Assembly: GCA_035760965.1 (NCBI GenBank)
Contig: DASTRY010000079.1
Location: forward strand, 1-64,000
DNA: 64,000 bases
From: JADGHX01 sp035760965
GTDB taxonomy: Bacteria; Pseudomonadota; Gammaproteobacteria; Steroidobacterales; Steroidobacteraceae
Reading direction: 5' to 3'
Notes under the pieces: generated by a model
The model's input: only the letters and a program-made list of their open reading frames with translations
What the model was told of the DNA's origin: nothing
Database searches by the model: none
Program-made: the position numbers and the translations under genes
In this document: positions 31,924 through 40,072 of the stretch, in pieces
Layout of the letters: each line of letters begins with the position of its first letter
Numbering within the stretch: position 1 is the stretch's first letter

Positions 31924-32580
31924 ATGGCCAATGCACGATGGATAGCGATGCTCGCCGCGATAGGCCTCGCCGGCACGGCTCTGCGCTCCGCACCTGCCTA
32001 CGCGGCGCAGACGCCCGCGCCGCCGGACGCGGCGGATACGCAGGCTGCGCCTCCGCAGAACGAGAGAGCCGACCCGGCGGCGGCCTCGAGCCAACACCAG
32101 CGCGATGTGACGCGGCGTCCCGGCGAAGAAGCCGCACCGAATTCGGATCCCGAGCCGCAAGGCGCGTCCACACCGCATCAGCAGGGAGCGATCGGTCAAA
32201 CGCCGCGTCCCGGCATGGTGGGCACGCCGATGAAGCTCGTCGGCATGCAGGTGATCTCGCCGGGCGGGGAGTCGCTCGGCTCGGTCATCGATGTGACGAT
32301 GGACCCGCAGCGCGAGCCCGAATACGCCGTGATCTCGCTGGGCAACGACATGATGACCGCCGTGCCGTACTCCGCCGTGGCTTCGATGGTCCAGAACGGC
32401 AAGATCGTCATGGATCGCACGCGGCTCGAGAATTCCCCGCAGGTGGCGCAGAGTGAGCTGCGCGACAAGCGGAACTCGAAGTGGCGCGCCGACGCCGACA
32501 AGTACTGGAGCGCCGGCGCAGTGCGGATGGCGACGCCGGACAACGGCACGAACAGCTCGCGCAAGCCGAAGCAGCGCTGA
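31924..32580 (+). CDS. Exported PRC-barrel domain protein
   Basis: A 218-residue protein with a signal peptide (ending PAYAAQ), a disordered Pro/Gln/Ala-rich segment to about residue 95, and a PRC-barrel at ~98-160 (LVGMQVISPGGESLGSVIDVTMDPQREPEYAVISL). Such proteins are common in stress-related envelope loci but have no defined activity. GGAGG lies upstream of the ATG. It converges on the response regulator gene with only five bases between stops. Confidence 0.85.
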   Translation: MANARWIAMLAAIGLAGTALRSAPAYAAQTPAPPDAADTQAAPPQNERADPAAASSQHQRDVTRRPGEEAAPNSDPEPQGASTPHQQGAIGQTPRPGMVGTPMKLVGMQVISPGGESLGSVIDVTMDPQREPEYAVISLGNDMMTAVPYSAVASMVQNGKIVMDRTRLENSPQVAQSELRDKRNSKWRADADKYWSAGAVRMATPDNGTNSSRKPKQR

Positions 32581-32585
32581 GCGCC

Positions 32586-33221
32586 CTAGGCTTCGATCAG
32601 GCCATGGCGGATCGCGATGAGCGTCAGCTCCGATTGATTCACCACGGCCAGCTTCTGCTTGATGTTGTAGAGGTGCGTGCCGACCGTCGAGGTGGACAGC
32701 TTCAGATCGTCGGCGATCTTCTGCACCGTCGCGCCCGAGGCGAGCCGGATGAACACCTCGAACTCGCGCTCCGACAGCCGCTCGAGCGGCGACTTGGTGG
32801 CGCCCTCGATGTCCGCGAGCGCGAGCTTCTGCGCGAGGTCGGCATCGAGATAGCGCCGGCCGGCGGCGACGGTCGTGACCGCTTCGAGCAGCGCTTCGGG
32901 CGCGCTGCGCTTGGAGAGGAATCCGAGCGCGCCTTCCTGGAGCGCGCGCCGCGCGTGCAGCGGATCGTCGTGGGCCGAGAGCGCGAGCACGCGCGCTTGC
33001 GGATTGTGCGCGCGAATGCGCTTCAACGCCTCGAGCCCGCCCATGCCCGGCATCGCGAGGTCCAACACCACGACATCCGGCGTCAGCTCCGCGTAGCGCT
33101 GGGTGGCCGCTTCGCCGGATTCCGCTTCGCCGACGACGGTCACGTCCTTCAGCGATTGCAGCAGCAGCCGGAATCCCGTGCGCACCACCGCGTGATCGTC
33201 GACGAGCATGACCCGGATCAT
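32586..33221 (-). CDS. NarL/LuxR-family response regulator
   Basis: A 211-residue two-component regulator. The receiver domain has the acidic pair Asp8/Asp9 and phospho-acceptor Asp54 (VVLDLAMPGMGG). The C-terminal LuxR-type helix-turn-helix reads LSEREFEVFIRLASGATVQKIADDL. Its ATG overlaps the histidine kinase stop (ATGA). The pair is divergent from pqqABCDE, and many PQQ loci carry such kinase/regulator pairs, so it probably controls PQQ synthesis or a PQQ-dependent dehydrogenase. Confidence 0.93.
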   Translation of the reverse strand: MIRVMLVDDHAVVRTGFRLLLQSLKDVTVVGEAESGEAATQRYAELTPDVVVLDLAMPGMGGLEALKRIRAHNPQARVLALSAHDDPLHARRALQEGALGFLSKRSAPEALLEAVTTVAAGRRYLDADLAQKLALADIEGATKSPLERLSEREFEVFIRLASGATVQKIADDLKLSTSTVGTHLYNIKQKLAVVNQSELTLIAIRHGLIEA

Positions 33222-34570
33222 GCCGCCGCTCCGAGGGGAATCGAGGCGTGCAGGCGCACGCCGCCCTGCGCACCGTTGCCGACGCTGAACGTGCCGCCGA
33301 CGTGCTCGACCCGTTCCGCGAGGCCGCGCAGCCCGAAGTGCCCGGGTCGCGACCAGTCGGGCGGCAGGCCCCGGCCGTCGTCGGTCACCGTCACGGCGAT
33401 GTGCTCGGCATCCGCTTGCACACTGATGTCCACTCGCGAAGGCTGTGCGTGGCGCACGGCGTTGATCAATCCCTCCTGCACGACACGGTAGATCGTGAGC
33501 GCGACGCTCGGTCCGAGATCGGCCTGCACGTTCTGCTGCAACGATAGCTCGATCGTCGGATAGCGGCGCTGCCAGTCCCGAACCAGGCTCTCGAGCGTAG
33601 CGGCAAGACCGAGCGTATCCAGCGACAGCGGCGTGAGCCGCGGAATGAGGCCGTGCATGTTGTCGTAGAGCCGGGCGGCCTCATCGGAGATGAGCTTGGC
33701 GGCCTCGCCGGTCGGCGGGTCCTTGCGCCCTCCCTGCGCGGCGATGGCCTGCGCGAGGCTGCGGATCGCCGTCACGGATTGGCCGAACTCATCGTGCAGC
33801 TCGTGCGCGATGAGGCGCCGCTCTTCCTCGAGCCGCTGCTCGACCACCTTCGAGAGCTCGCGGCGCTCCTCGAGCCGGTTCTCCGCTTCGCGCGCCTTGC
33901 GCTCTGCCTGCACCTTGTCTTCCACCGCCTGCGCCATGCGGTTGAAGGCGCCGCCGATGGCGTGCGCCTCGACGCCGCGCAGCGGCGGCAGCCGGAACGC
34001 GAGATCGCCGCTTTCCACGCGCCGCAGCCCCTCGACGATCACCGGGAACGGCGCGAGCGCGCGATCCACCAGCCAGAAGGCGAGCCCGCTCACGACGACC
34101 AGCATGAGGGCCGCGAGCGCGAGGAGGCGCATCAGGTCGTCCCAGGCATCGAGCACCGAGCGCGACACCTCCGCCTGCACGAGCAGCTGCGAGCCGTCCG
34201 GGAGCAGAAAGATGTGGCGCGGCGCGTACGGCGCGAGCAGCCGCTCGAACCACTTCGGTGCGGCGCGATTCGCCTTGTAGGTCGCCGGGGGAGATCGGTA
34301 GAGCACTTCACCGAGCGGCGAGCGGAGCACGATGTCGTTGGCGCGCACGCGCCCGAGCTGCTGCAGGAACTCGAGTGTGAGCTGCGGCCCGCCCTCCCGC
34401 GAATAGATGGCCGCGAGCCGGCCGAGAAGCTGCGCGGCCACTCGATTGGCCGCCTCGATCTCCTCGCGCACCGAGATCCGGCTGCTCTGGAATTCCGCGA
34501 AGATCAGCACCGCGACGAAGGTGGCGGTGAGACCCGTGACCACGAGGTTGAGGCGTGTGCGCAGCTTCAT
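33218..34570 (-). CDS. Membrane sensor histidine kinase (HisKA_3 type)
   Basis: A 450-residue kinase starting at MKLRTRLNL (ATG 34570). Two membrane helices (about residues 7-25 and 154-173) enclose a ~125-residue periplasmic sensor. A HAMP domain follows (ALAPFPVIVEGLRRVESGDLAF), then the dimerisation/phosphoacceptor helix RRLIAHELHDEFGQSVTAIR and an HATPase domain (EGLINAVRHA; VTDDGRGLPP; GLRGLAERVE). It is coupled to the response regulator gene. A longer frame reaches upstream into the pqqA promoter but has no ribosome site. The signal sensed is unknown; an alcohol or redox cue would fit the PQQ context. Confidence 0.9.
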   Translation of the reverse strand: MKLRTRLNLVVTGLTATFVAVLIFAEFQSSRISVREEIEAANRVAAQLLGRLAAIYSREGGPQLTLEFLQQLGRVRANDIVLRSPLGEVLYRSPPATYKANRAAPKWFERLLAPYAPRHIFLLPDGSQLLVQAEVSRSVLDAWDDLMRLLALAALMLVVVSGLAFWLVDRALAPFPVIVEGLRRVESGDLAFRLPPLRGVEAHAIGGAFNRMAQAVEDKVQAERKAREAENRLEERRELSKVVEQRLEEERRLIAHELHDEFGQSVTAIRSLAQAIAAQGGRKDPPTGEAAKLISDEAARLYDNMHGLIPRLTPLSLDTLGLAATLESLVRDWQRRYPTIELSLQQNVQADLGPSVALTIYRVVQEGLINAVRHAQPSRVDISVQADAEHIAVTVTDDGRGLPPDWSRPGHFGLRGLAERVEHVGGTFSVGNGAQGGVRLHASIPLGAAA

Positions 34571-34630
34571 GGAGCGCAGAGTGTCGCCCGAGCATGGGTC
34601 CGTGCGCCATGCCTCCTGAATCGTAGGCCT

Positions 34631-34657
34631 CATGAAATTCTGGAGCGGACTTTCATG
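34631..34657. promoter_or_regulatory. Inverted repeat in the kinase/pqqA divergent promoter
   Basis: CATGAAA (34631-34637) and TTTCATG (34651-34657) are perfect complements separated by 13 bases. The site lies ~60 bp upstream of the kinase start and ~90 bp upstream of pqqA, as expected for a regulator acting both ways, possibly the adjacent LuxR-type regulator. Confidence 0.45.
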
Positions 34658-34743
34658 ATCATCGCGTTCCGCGGGCCGCGTGGCGCGCGGAATATCGTCG
34701 CGCACCGCGCCCCTGCGGTGGACTTTCGAGAGGATGTGCAATC

Positions 34744-34818
34744 ATGAAATGGGAAACCCCGGAAGCCGTCGATTTCCGCTTTGGCATGGAAATCACGATG
34801 TACGTGGCCAATCGGTAA
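34744..34818 (+). CDS. pqqA: PqqA, precursor peptide of pyrroloquinoline quinone
   Basis: A 24-residue peptide, MKWETPEAVDFRFGMEITMY followed by VANR. Glu16 and Tyr20 in the E-x3-Y motif are the two residues that are cross-linked by PqqE and become PQQ. The Trp3-x-x-Pro and DFRFGMEIT segments match other PqqA peptides. AGAGGA lies about nine bases upstream of the ATG. It opens the pqqABCDE operon and is followed by a hairpin that may lower expression of the rest. Confidence 0.96.
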   Translation: MKWETPEAVDFRFGMEITMYVANR

Positions 34819-34827
34819 GAGCGGCCG

Positions 34828-34855
34828 GGCGCTGCCTGCGAATCCGGGCAGCGCC
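34828..34855 (+). terminator. Hairpin between pqqA and pqqB, likely attenuator
   Basis: Nine-bp perfect stem GGCGCTGCC (34828-34836) and GGCAGCGCC (34847-34855) with a 10-base loop, followed by TTCTCCTTCTC. Partial termination here would give more pqqA than pqqBCDE mRNA, as seen in other pqq operons. Confidence 0.7.
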
Positions 34856-34872
34856 TTCTCCTTCTCGCCTCC

Positions 34873-35793
34873 GTGAAAATCCGTGTCTTGGGCTCCGCCG
34901 CAGGCGGGGGCTTTCCGCAGTGGAACTGCAACTGCCCGAACTGCGCCGGGCTGCGGCGCGGCGCGCTGCGCGCCCGGGCGCGAACGCAGTCCTCGATTGC
35001 CGTCTCGAGCGGGGACGACGCGAGTTGGGCGCTCGTGAACGCCTCGCCGGACATTCTGGTGCAGCTGCAGGCGAACGCGGTCCTGCAGCCCGGCCGCGCC
35101 ATACGCGATACGGCGCTCGTCGGCATCGTGCTGGTCGACGGCCAGATCGATCACACGACGGGACTCTACATGCTCCGCGAGGCGCAGCGGCCGTGGCCGA
35201 TCTGGTGTACGGACAGCACGTATGCGGACCTCACTCGCGGCAATCCCGTGCTCGGCGTGCTCGCGCATTACTGCGGCGTGGACCGCCGGCGCATCGGGCT
35301 GGACGGTGACGACTTCGCGGTAGACGGCGTAACGGGCGTGCGCTGGCGTGCCCTGCCGGTGGCCAGCAAGCCGGCGCCGTATTCACCGAACCGCGAGTCG
35401 CCGGTGCCGGGCGACAACATCGCGCTCCTCATCACCGATGAGGTGACGGGCAAGTCCGCGCTCTACGCGCCGGGGCTCGGCGCCATCGACGAGCCGGTGT
35501 GGCGCGCGATGAACGCGGCGAGCGTCGTGCTCGTCGACGGTACGTTCTGGACCGACGACGAGATGATCGTGCTCGGCATCTCGCGCAAGCGTGCGCGGGA
35601 CATCGGACACCTGCCGCAGAGCGGGCCCGGCGGCATGCTCGAGTGGCTCGCGCGGCTGCCGCCCGCGACGCGCAAGGTGCTCATCCACATCAACAACACC
35701 AATCCGGTCCTCGACGAAGAATCCGAGCCGCGCGCCGAGCTCGCGCGTCGCGGCGTCGAGGTCGCGTCGGATGGGCTGGAGATCGTGCTGTGA
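34873..35793 (+). CDS. pqqB: PqqB, PQQ biosynthesis metallo-beta-lactamase-fold hydroxylase
   Basis: A 306-residue protein beginning MKIRVLGSAAGGGFPQWNCNCPNC, the diagnostic PqqB N terminus. It has the metallo-beta-lactamase fold with DGQIDHTTGLYMLRE in place of the usual HxHxDH motif. PqqB is an iron-dependent hydroxylase that modifies the tyrosine-derived part of the cross-linked precursor. The start is a GTG at 34873. Its stop overlaps the pqqC start (GTGA). Confidence 0.97.
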   Translation: MKIRVLGSAAGGGFPQWNCNCPNCAGLRRGALRARARTQSSIAVSSGDDASWALVNASPDILVQLQANAVLQPGRAIRDTALVGIVLVDGQIDHTTGLYMLREAQRPWPIWCTDSTYADLTRGNPVLGVLAHYCGVDRRRIGLDGDDFAVDGVTGVRWRALPVASKPAPYSPNRESPVPGDNIALLITDEVTGKSALYAPGLGAIDEPVWRAMNAASVVLVDGTFWTDDEMIVLGISRKRARDIGHLPQSGPGGMLEWLARLPPATRKVLIHINNTNPVLDEESEPRAELARRGVEVASDGLEIVL

Positions 35794-36509
35794 ACGCCGA
35801 GCTCGCACGCGAGACCGCGCCGGATGTGCCTTGGAGTCGCGCCGAATTCGAGGCGCGCTTGCAGGCGCTCGGCAGCCGCTATCACATCCATCACCCGTTC
35901 AACGTCATGTTGAACACGGGTAAGGCGACGCCGGAGCAGATTCGCGGCTGGGTCGCGAACCGCTTCTACTACCAGATCAACATTCCGATCAAAGACGCGG
36001 CGATTCTCTCGAACTGCCCGGACCGCGCGGTGCGGCGGGCGTGGGTCCAGCGCATTCTCGACCACGACGGGTACGGCGACGATGCGGGCGGGATCGAGTC
36101 CTGGCTGCGCCTCGCCGAGGCCGTCGGCCTGTCCCGCGCGCGGACGGAGAGTCTCGTCGACGTGCTCCCGGGCGTGCGCTTCGCGGTCGATGCGTATGTG
36201 AATTTCGCGCGGCGCGCGCCGTGGCAGGAGGCGGTGTGCTCGTCCTTGACCGAGCTGTTCGCGCCCGAGATTCACAAGCAACGGCTCGCGAGCTGGCCGG
36301 AGCACTATCCGTGGATCGACAAGGCGGGCCTGCAGTATTTCCGGAGCCGCGTGAGCATCGCTCGGCGCGACGTGGAGTTCGGTCTCGACTTCACGCTGAA
36401 CCACTTCCGCACGCGCGCCGCGCAGGAGCGTGCGCTCGAGATTCTCACCTTCAAGCTCGACGTGCTGTGGCAGATGAACGATGCCATGGCGTTACGGTAC
36501 GCAACATGA
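35790..36509 (+). CDS. pqqC: PqqC, pyrroloquinoline-quinone synthase
   Basis: A 239-residue cofactor-less oxidase catalysing the final ring closure and eight-electron oxidation to PQQ. Family segments are YHIHHPFNVMLNTGKATPEQI, GWVANRFYYQINIPIKDAAI and RILDHDGYGDD, which include active-site His, Arg, Tyr and Lys residues. It starts with GTG at 35790, overlapping the pqqB stop, and its stop overlaps the pqqD start. The length is standard. Confidence 0.97.
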   Translation: MNAELARETAPDVPWSRAEFEARLQALGSRYHIHHPFNVMLNTGKATPEQIRGWVANRFYYQINIPIKDAAILSNCPDRAVRRAWVQRILDHDGYGDDAGGIESWLRLAEAVGLSRARTESLVDVLPGVRFAVDAYVNFARRAPWQEAVCSSLTELFAPEIHKQRLASWPEHYPWIDKAGLQYFRSRVSIARRDVEFGLDFTLNHFRTRAAQERALEILTFKLDVLWQMNDAMALRYAT

Positions 36510-36778
36510 TCCAACCCACTTCCAAGCCGGCCATCGGCCGCGGATTCCGCTTGCAATGGGAGCCGGCGCAGAACGCGCATGTGCTGCTCTATCCCGAAGG
36601 GATGGTGAAGCTGAACGGGAGTGCCGGCGAGATCCTCAAGCGCTGCGACGGCGCGCGCACGATGGCGGAGATCGTCGCCGACCTCGAAGCGGCGTTCGCG
36701 ACAGAAGGCCTCGAAAAAGACGTGAGCGCGTTCGTCGCGTTCGCCGTGGAGCGCAGATGGCTGGAGCTTCGCCAGTGA
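36506..36778 (+). CDS. pqqD: PqqD, precursor-binding chaperone
   Basis: A 90-residue RRE-fold protein that binds PqqA and presents it to PqqE. Conserved segments are FRLQWEPAQNAHVLLYPEGMVKL and GEILKRCDGARTMAEIVADLE. It overlaps pqqC (ATGA) and pqqE (GTGA), indicating tight translational coupling across the operon. Confidence 0.96.
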   Translation: MIQPTSKPAIGRGFRLQWEPAQNAHVLLYPEGMVKLNGSAGEILKRCDGARTMAEIVADLEAAFATEGLEKDVSAFVAFAVERRWLELRQ

Positions 36779-37968
36779 ACATCGAGGCGCCGCCTGCGGA
36801 CGTCGACGGCGCGGTCTCGCAGGCCGCCGGGCCGATCCCCGGGCGCGCAGCCGCCGTGGGACCGCCGTTATGGTTGCTGCTGGAGCTGACCTACCGCTGC
36901 CCGCTCCACTGCGTGTTCTGCTACAACCCGACGGATTTCGCGCGCATCACGAACGAGCTCTCGACCGCTGACTGGCTACGCGTGCTGCGTGAAGCGCGTG
37001 CGCTCGGCTCGGTGCAACTGGGCCTTTCGGGCGGCGAACCGCTGCTGCGCGAAGACGTCGAGCTCATCGTTGCCGAGGCGCATGCGCTCGGCTTTTACAC
37101 CAATCTCGTCACCTCCGGTGTCGGGCTCAACGAAACGCGCATCCGTGCCCTGAAGGAAGCGGGGCTCGACCACATCCAGCTCTCGTTCCAGGACAGCACT
37201 CGCGAGATGAACGATTTCCTGAGCAGCACGCGCACCTTCGAGCTGAAGTCGAAAGTGGCCGCGCTGATCAAGGGACACGGCTATCCGATGGTGCTGAACG
37301 TCGTGCTCCATCGGCTCAACATCGACCACACGGCTGCGATCCTCGACATGGCCGAGCGCATGGGCGCCGATTACGTCGAGCTCGCCAACACGCAGTACTA
37401 CGGCTGGGCGTGGCACAACCGCGAGCAGCTGATGCCGACTCGCGCGCAGGTCGAGCGCGCGGAGGCGGTGACGAACGCGTTTCGCAAGCGGGTAGGTGAG
37501 CGCGTTCGCGTCTACTTCGTGGTGCCGGATTATTTCGAGAAGCGTCCCAAGCCTTGCATGAACGGCCTGGGCTCGATCTTCCTCACGATCAGTCCGGACG
37601 GAACGGCACTGCCGTGCCACGCCGCGCGGATGCTCCCCGGCATGCATTTTCCGAACGTGCGCCACTCGAGCATCGCATCGATCTGGCGCGATTCTGCGGC
37701 CTTTAACCGCTTCCGCGGTGACGGCTGGATGAAAGAGCCGTGCCGCAGCTGCCCGGAGAAGGCGAAGGACTTCGGCGGCTGTCGCTGTCAGGCCTTCCTC
37801 CTGACCGGGGACGCGGCGAATGCCGATCCGGTGTGCGACAAATCCCCGCACCGGCATCTCGTCGACGCGGCGCTGGCGCGCGCCGAGCACCCGCACGTCG
37901 TGGAGAAGCCCGTCCTGATCTTCCGCGACGCGCGCAATTCGCGCACCATCTCGGAATGCAATGGCTGA
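36775..37968 (+). CDS. pqqE: PqqE, radical SAM PqqA peptide cyclase
   Basis: A 397-residue radical SAM enzyme that cross-links Glu and Tyr of PqqA. The SAM-cluster motif CPLHCVFC is at residues 42-49. The C-terminal SPASM region holds the auxiliary-cluster Cys (LPCHAARML; CRSCPEKAKDFGGCRCQ). GTG 36775 overlaps the pqqD stop, like the other joints of the operon; ATG 36757 is an in-frame alternative that would add six residues. Its end overlaps the M48 peptidase gene by 13 bases. Confidence 0.96.
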   Translation: MNIEAPPADVDGAVSQAAGPIPGRAAAVGPPLWLLLELTYRCPLHCVFCYNPTDFARITNELSTADWLRVLREARALGSVQLGLSGGEPLLREDVELIVAEAHALGFYTNLVTSGVGLNETRIRALKEAGLDHIQLSFQDSTREMNDFLSSTRTFELKSKVAALIKGHGYPMVLNVVLHRLNIDHTAAILDMAERMGADYVELANTQYYGWAWHNREQLMPTRAQVERAEAVTNAFRKRVGERVRVYFVVPDYFEKRPKPCMNGLGSIFLTISPDGTALPCHAARMLPGMHFPNVRHSSIASIWRDSAAFNRFRGDGWMKEPCRSCPEKAKDFGGCRCQAFLLTGDAANADPVCDKSPHRHLVDAALARAEHPHVVEKPVLIFRDARNSRTISECNG

Positions 37969-39200
37969 CCTCGCTCTTCGTCGTGGCCGTGATCGCCGAG
38001 ATGATCACGCGGTTGTGGCTCTCCTCACGGCAGATCGCCGCGGTCCGCGCACACCGCGACGCGGTGCCGGAGCTGTTTCGCAACCAGGTTGAGCTCGCGG
38101 ATCAACAGAAGGCGGCGGACTACACCGTCGCGCGCGCGCAGCTCGGCCGGATAGACACGGTCTTCGACGCGTTCCTGCGGCTCGTGTTCACGCTCGGCGG
38201 CGGCATCGCGGCCATCGATGTGCTCTGGCAGAAAGCTGGACTGGCGCAGCCCTGGCATGGCGCGCTCGTGATCGGCACGGTGATGCTCGTTCTGGCGCTG
38301 CTGAATCTGCCGTTTTCGTTGTGGCGCACGTTCCGGCTCGAGGCGCGCTTCGGATTCAACCGAGTGTCGCCGGCGCTTTTCGTCACGGACCTCGCGAAAG
38401 GGCTCGTGCTGAGCGTGGTGCTTGGCGGCCCGGTCGTGATCGGCGCGTTGCTGCTGATGGACCGCGGTGGGCCGTGGTGGTGGCTCTACGCCTGGGCGGC
38501 GTGGACGGTGTTCTCGCTTGCGTTGACCTGGGCCTTTCCGCGATTCATCGCGCCGCTCTTCAACCGCTTCACGCCACTCACCGATGAAGCGCTCAAGCAG
38601 CGGGTGGAAACGCTACTGGCGCGGACGGGCTTCACGTCGAAAGGCGTGTTCGTCATGGATGGCTCGCGGCGCTCGGCGCATGGCAACGCCTATTTCACCG
38701 GCGTCGGCAGGAACAAGCGCATCGTGTTCTTCGATACGCTGCTCGAGCGGCTCGGCGGCGCAGAAGTCGAAGCGGTGCTCGCGCACGAGCTCGGGCACTT
38801 TCGCCTGAAGCACGTGCGCCAGCGAATCGTACTGTCGCTCGTCATGTCGTTCGTTGCGCTCGCGTTGCTCGCATGGGCCGCGAAGCAGCCCGAGATATTC
38901 AGCGCGCTCGGCGTACCGCTGCCGTCTTCGCATACGCTGCTGCTGCTCGCGATGTTCGTCGTCCCGCCGTTCACGTATTTTTTGACGCCGCTCGGCGCAT
39001 GGTGGTCCCGAAGACACGAGTTCCAGGCCGATGACTTTGCGGCGAAGAATGCGAGTGCGGCGGCTCTCGCCGAAGCGTTGGTGAAGCTCTATCGCGCGAA
39101 CGCTTCGACCCTCACGCCGGACCCGCTGCACTCGGCGTTCTACGATTCGCACCCGCCGGCGCTGGTGCGGATCGCCCGGTTACAGAACGCCGCGAGCTGA
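37956..39200 (+). CDS. M48 family Ste24-like membrane metalloprotease
   Basis: A 414-residue integral membrane protease with several hydrophobic helices. The zinc motif HELGH is at 277-281, followed downstream by the third-ligand Glu region (RRHEFQADDFAAK). It resembles bacterial Ste24/CAAX protease 1 homologues. The ATG at 37956 lies 13 bases inside pqqE, so it is translationally coupled to the PQQ operon. No PqqF/PqqG protease is present in the window. It could take part in PqqA processing, or it may simply be an envelope quality-control protease; the position is suggestive only. Confidence 0.9.
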   Translation: MQWLTSLFVVAVIAEMITRLWLSSRQIAAVRAHRDAVPELFRNQVELADQQKAADYTVARAQLGRIDTVFDAFLRLVFTLGGGIAAIDVLWQKAGLAQPWHGALVIGTVMLVLALLNLPFSLWRTFRLEARFGFNRVSPALFVTDLAKGLVLSVVLGGPVVIGALLLMDRGGPWWWLYAWAAWTVFSLALTWAFPRFIAPLFNRFTPLTDEALKQRVETLLARTGFTSKGVFVMDGSRRSAHGNAYFTGVGRNKRIVFFDTLLERLGGAEVEAVLAHELGHFRLKHVRQRIVLSLVMSFVALALLAWAAKQPEIFSALGVPLPSSHTLLLLAMFVVPPFTYFLTPLGAWWSRRHEFQADDFAAKNASAAALAEALVKLYRANASTLTPDPLHSAFYDSHPPALVRIARLQNAAS

Positions 39201-39208
39201 CGCGCCAG

Positions 39209-39955
39209 TCAGTACCAGCCGCCTTGCAGATTCGGCGCGAGCTTTGCGGCACGGCGCTCCGCGGGAGAGAGGCCGTCCGGCACATCGCCGGGCGCATGCG
39301 CGGCAAGGATGCGCGCCTTGCTGGCCTCGTATTCCTCGGCGGAGAGCACGCCATGTTCACGGAGTCGAAAGTGCTCTCGCATCTCGTCACGCAAATGTTC
39401 CGAGCGCACCCGGCGGCGTGCGCGCGTCGCGAGCTTGATGTGCGCGGCGAGCTTCCCGGTGAACGGGGCGAACGCCTTCTTCACGCCGAGGCCGGCGGTG
39501 AACTCGAACAATCGCGCGCGCCCGTGGGCGCTGTGCATCGAGAGGGTCTCCGTCGTGCGATAGATGCAGACGGCCGCCGCGGCGACGGCCGCGCTCGTCA
39601 CGATGCCGGCGGCGATGAGCCAGCCGGTCGGCGCTGCAGAGCCGTCGATTCGCAGCGCAATGGCAACGCCCAGCGTGCCGAGTGCCAATGCAGCGAGGAG
39701 CCAGCGCGACGCGAAGTGCTTCGAACACGCGAGCGTCGCATCGACGAAGCGCAGGTCCAGAACGTACTCCGCGACCATGGCGCGCCCTCGGTACGCGCGC
39801 ACGACGAGGAAGTAGTAGTCGATGAGTTGCAGCTGCAACGCGCGGCGCCGGAGGCGGCTGTGCAGCTCGATGCTTGCGTGGACTTTCTTCGAGCAGCGCG
39901 GATGGGGGACCTTCCGCTCGTCCGATTCGAGCAGGATGTGCTCTGACGCCGCCAT
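39209..39955 (-). CDS. Membrane protein with C-terminal SHOCT-like motif
   Basis: A 248-residue protein of unknown function. Two adjacent hydrophobic helices lie at about 84-102 and 112-134. The C-terminal part contains REHFRLREHGVLSAEEYEASKARIL, which is the short helical SHOCT pattern seen at the ends of many proteins. The rest is basic and soluble. The ATG at 39955 lacks a strong ribosome site. It converges on the M48 gene, with eight bases between stops. Confidence 0.7.
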   Translation of the reverse strand: MAASEHILLESDERKVPHPRCSKKVHASIELHSRLRRRALQLQLIDYYFLVVRAYRGRAMVAEYVLDLRFVDATLACSKHFASRWLLAALALGTLGVAIALRIDGSAAPTGWLIAAGIVTSAAVAAAAVCIYRTTETLSMHSAHGRARLFEFTAGLGVKKAFAPFTGKLAAHIKLATRARRRVRSEHLRDEMREHFRLREHGVLSAEEYEASKARILAAHAPGDVPDGLSPAERRAAKLAPNLQGGWY

Positions 39956-40030
39956 GCCGGAGGAATAGCACGCGACCGCGCCAGGCGGCGGGCGAATTAA
40001 CCGAATTCGCCCGACGTGTCGCTTTGCGGA

Positions 40031-40063
40031 TACAGGCGCGCGCCCCGCCGGCGCGCGCCTGTA
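40031..40063 (-). terminator. Long perfect hairpin after the third TonB receptor gene
   Basis: TACAGGCGCGCGC (40031-40043) is perfectly complementary to 40051-40063 around a 7-base loop, beginning 10 bases past the receptor stop. There is no T tract, so it may need a factor or act as a 3' stabiliser. Confidence 0.6.
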
Positions 40064-40072
40064 GCTTGCAAT

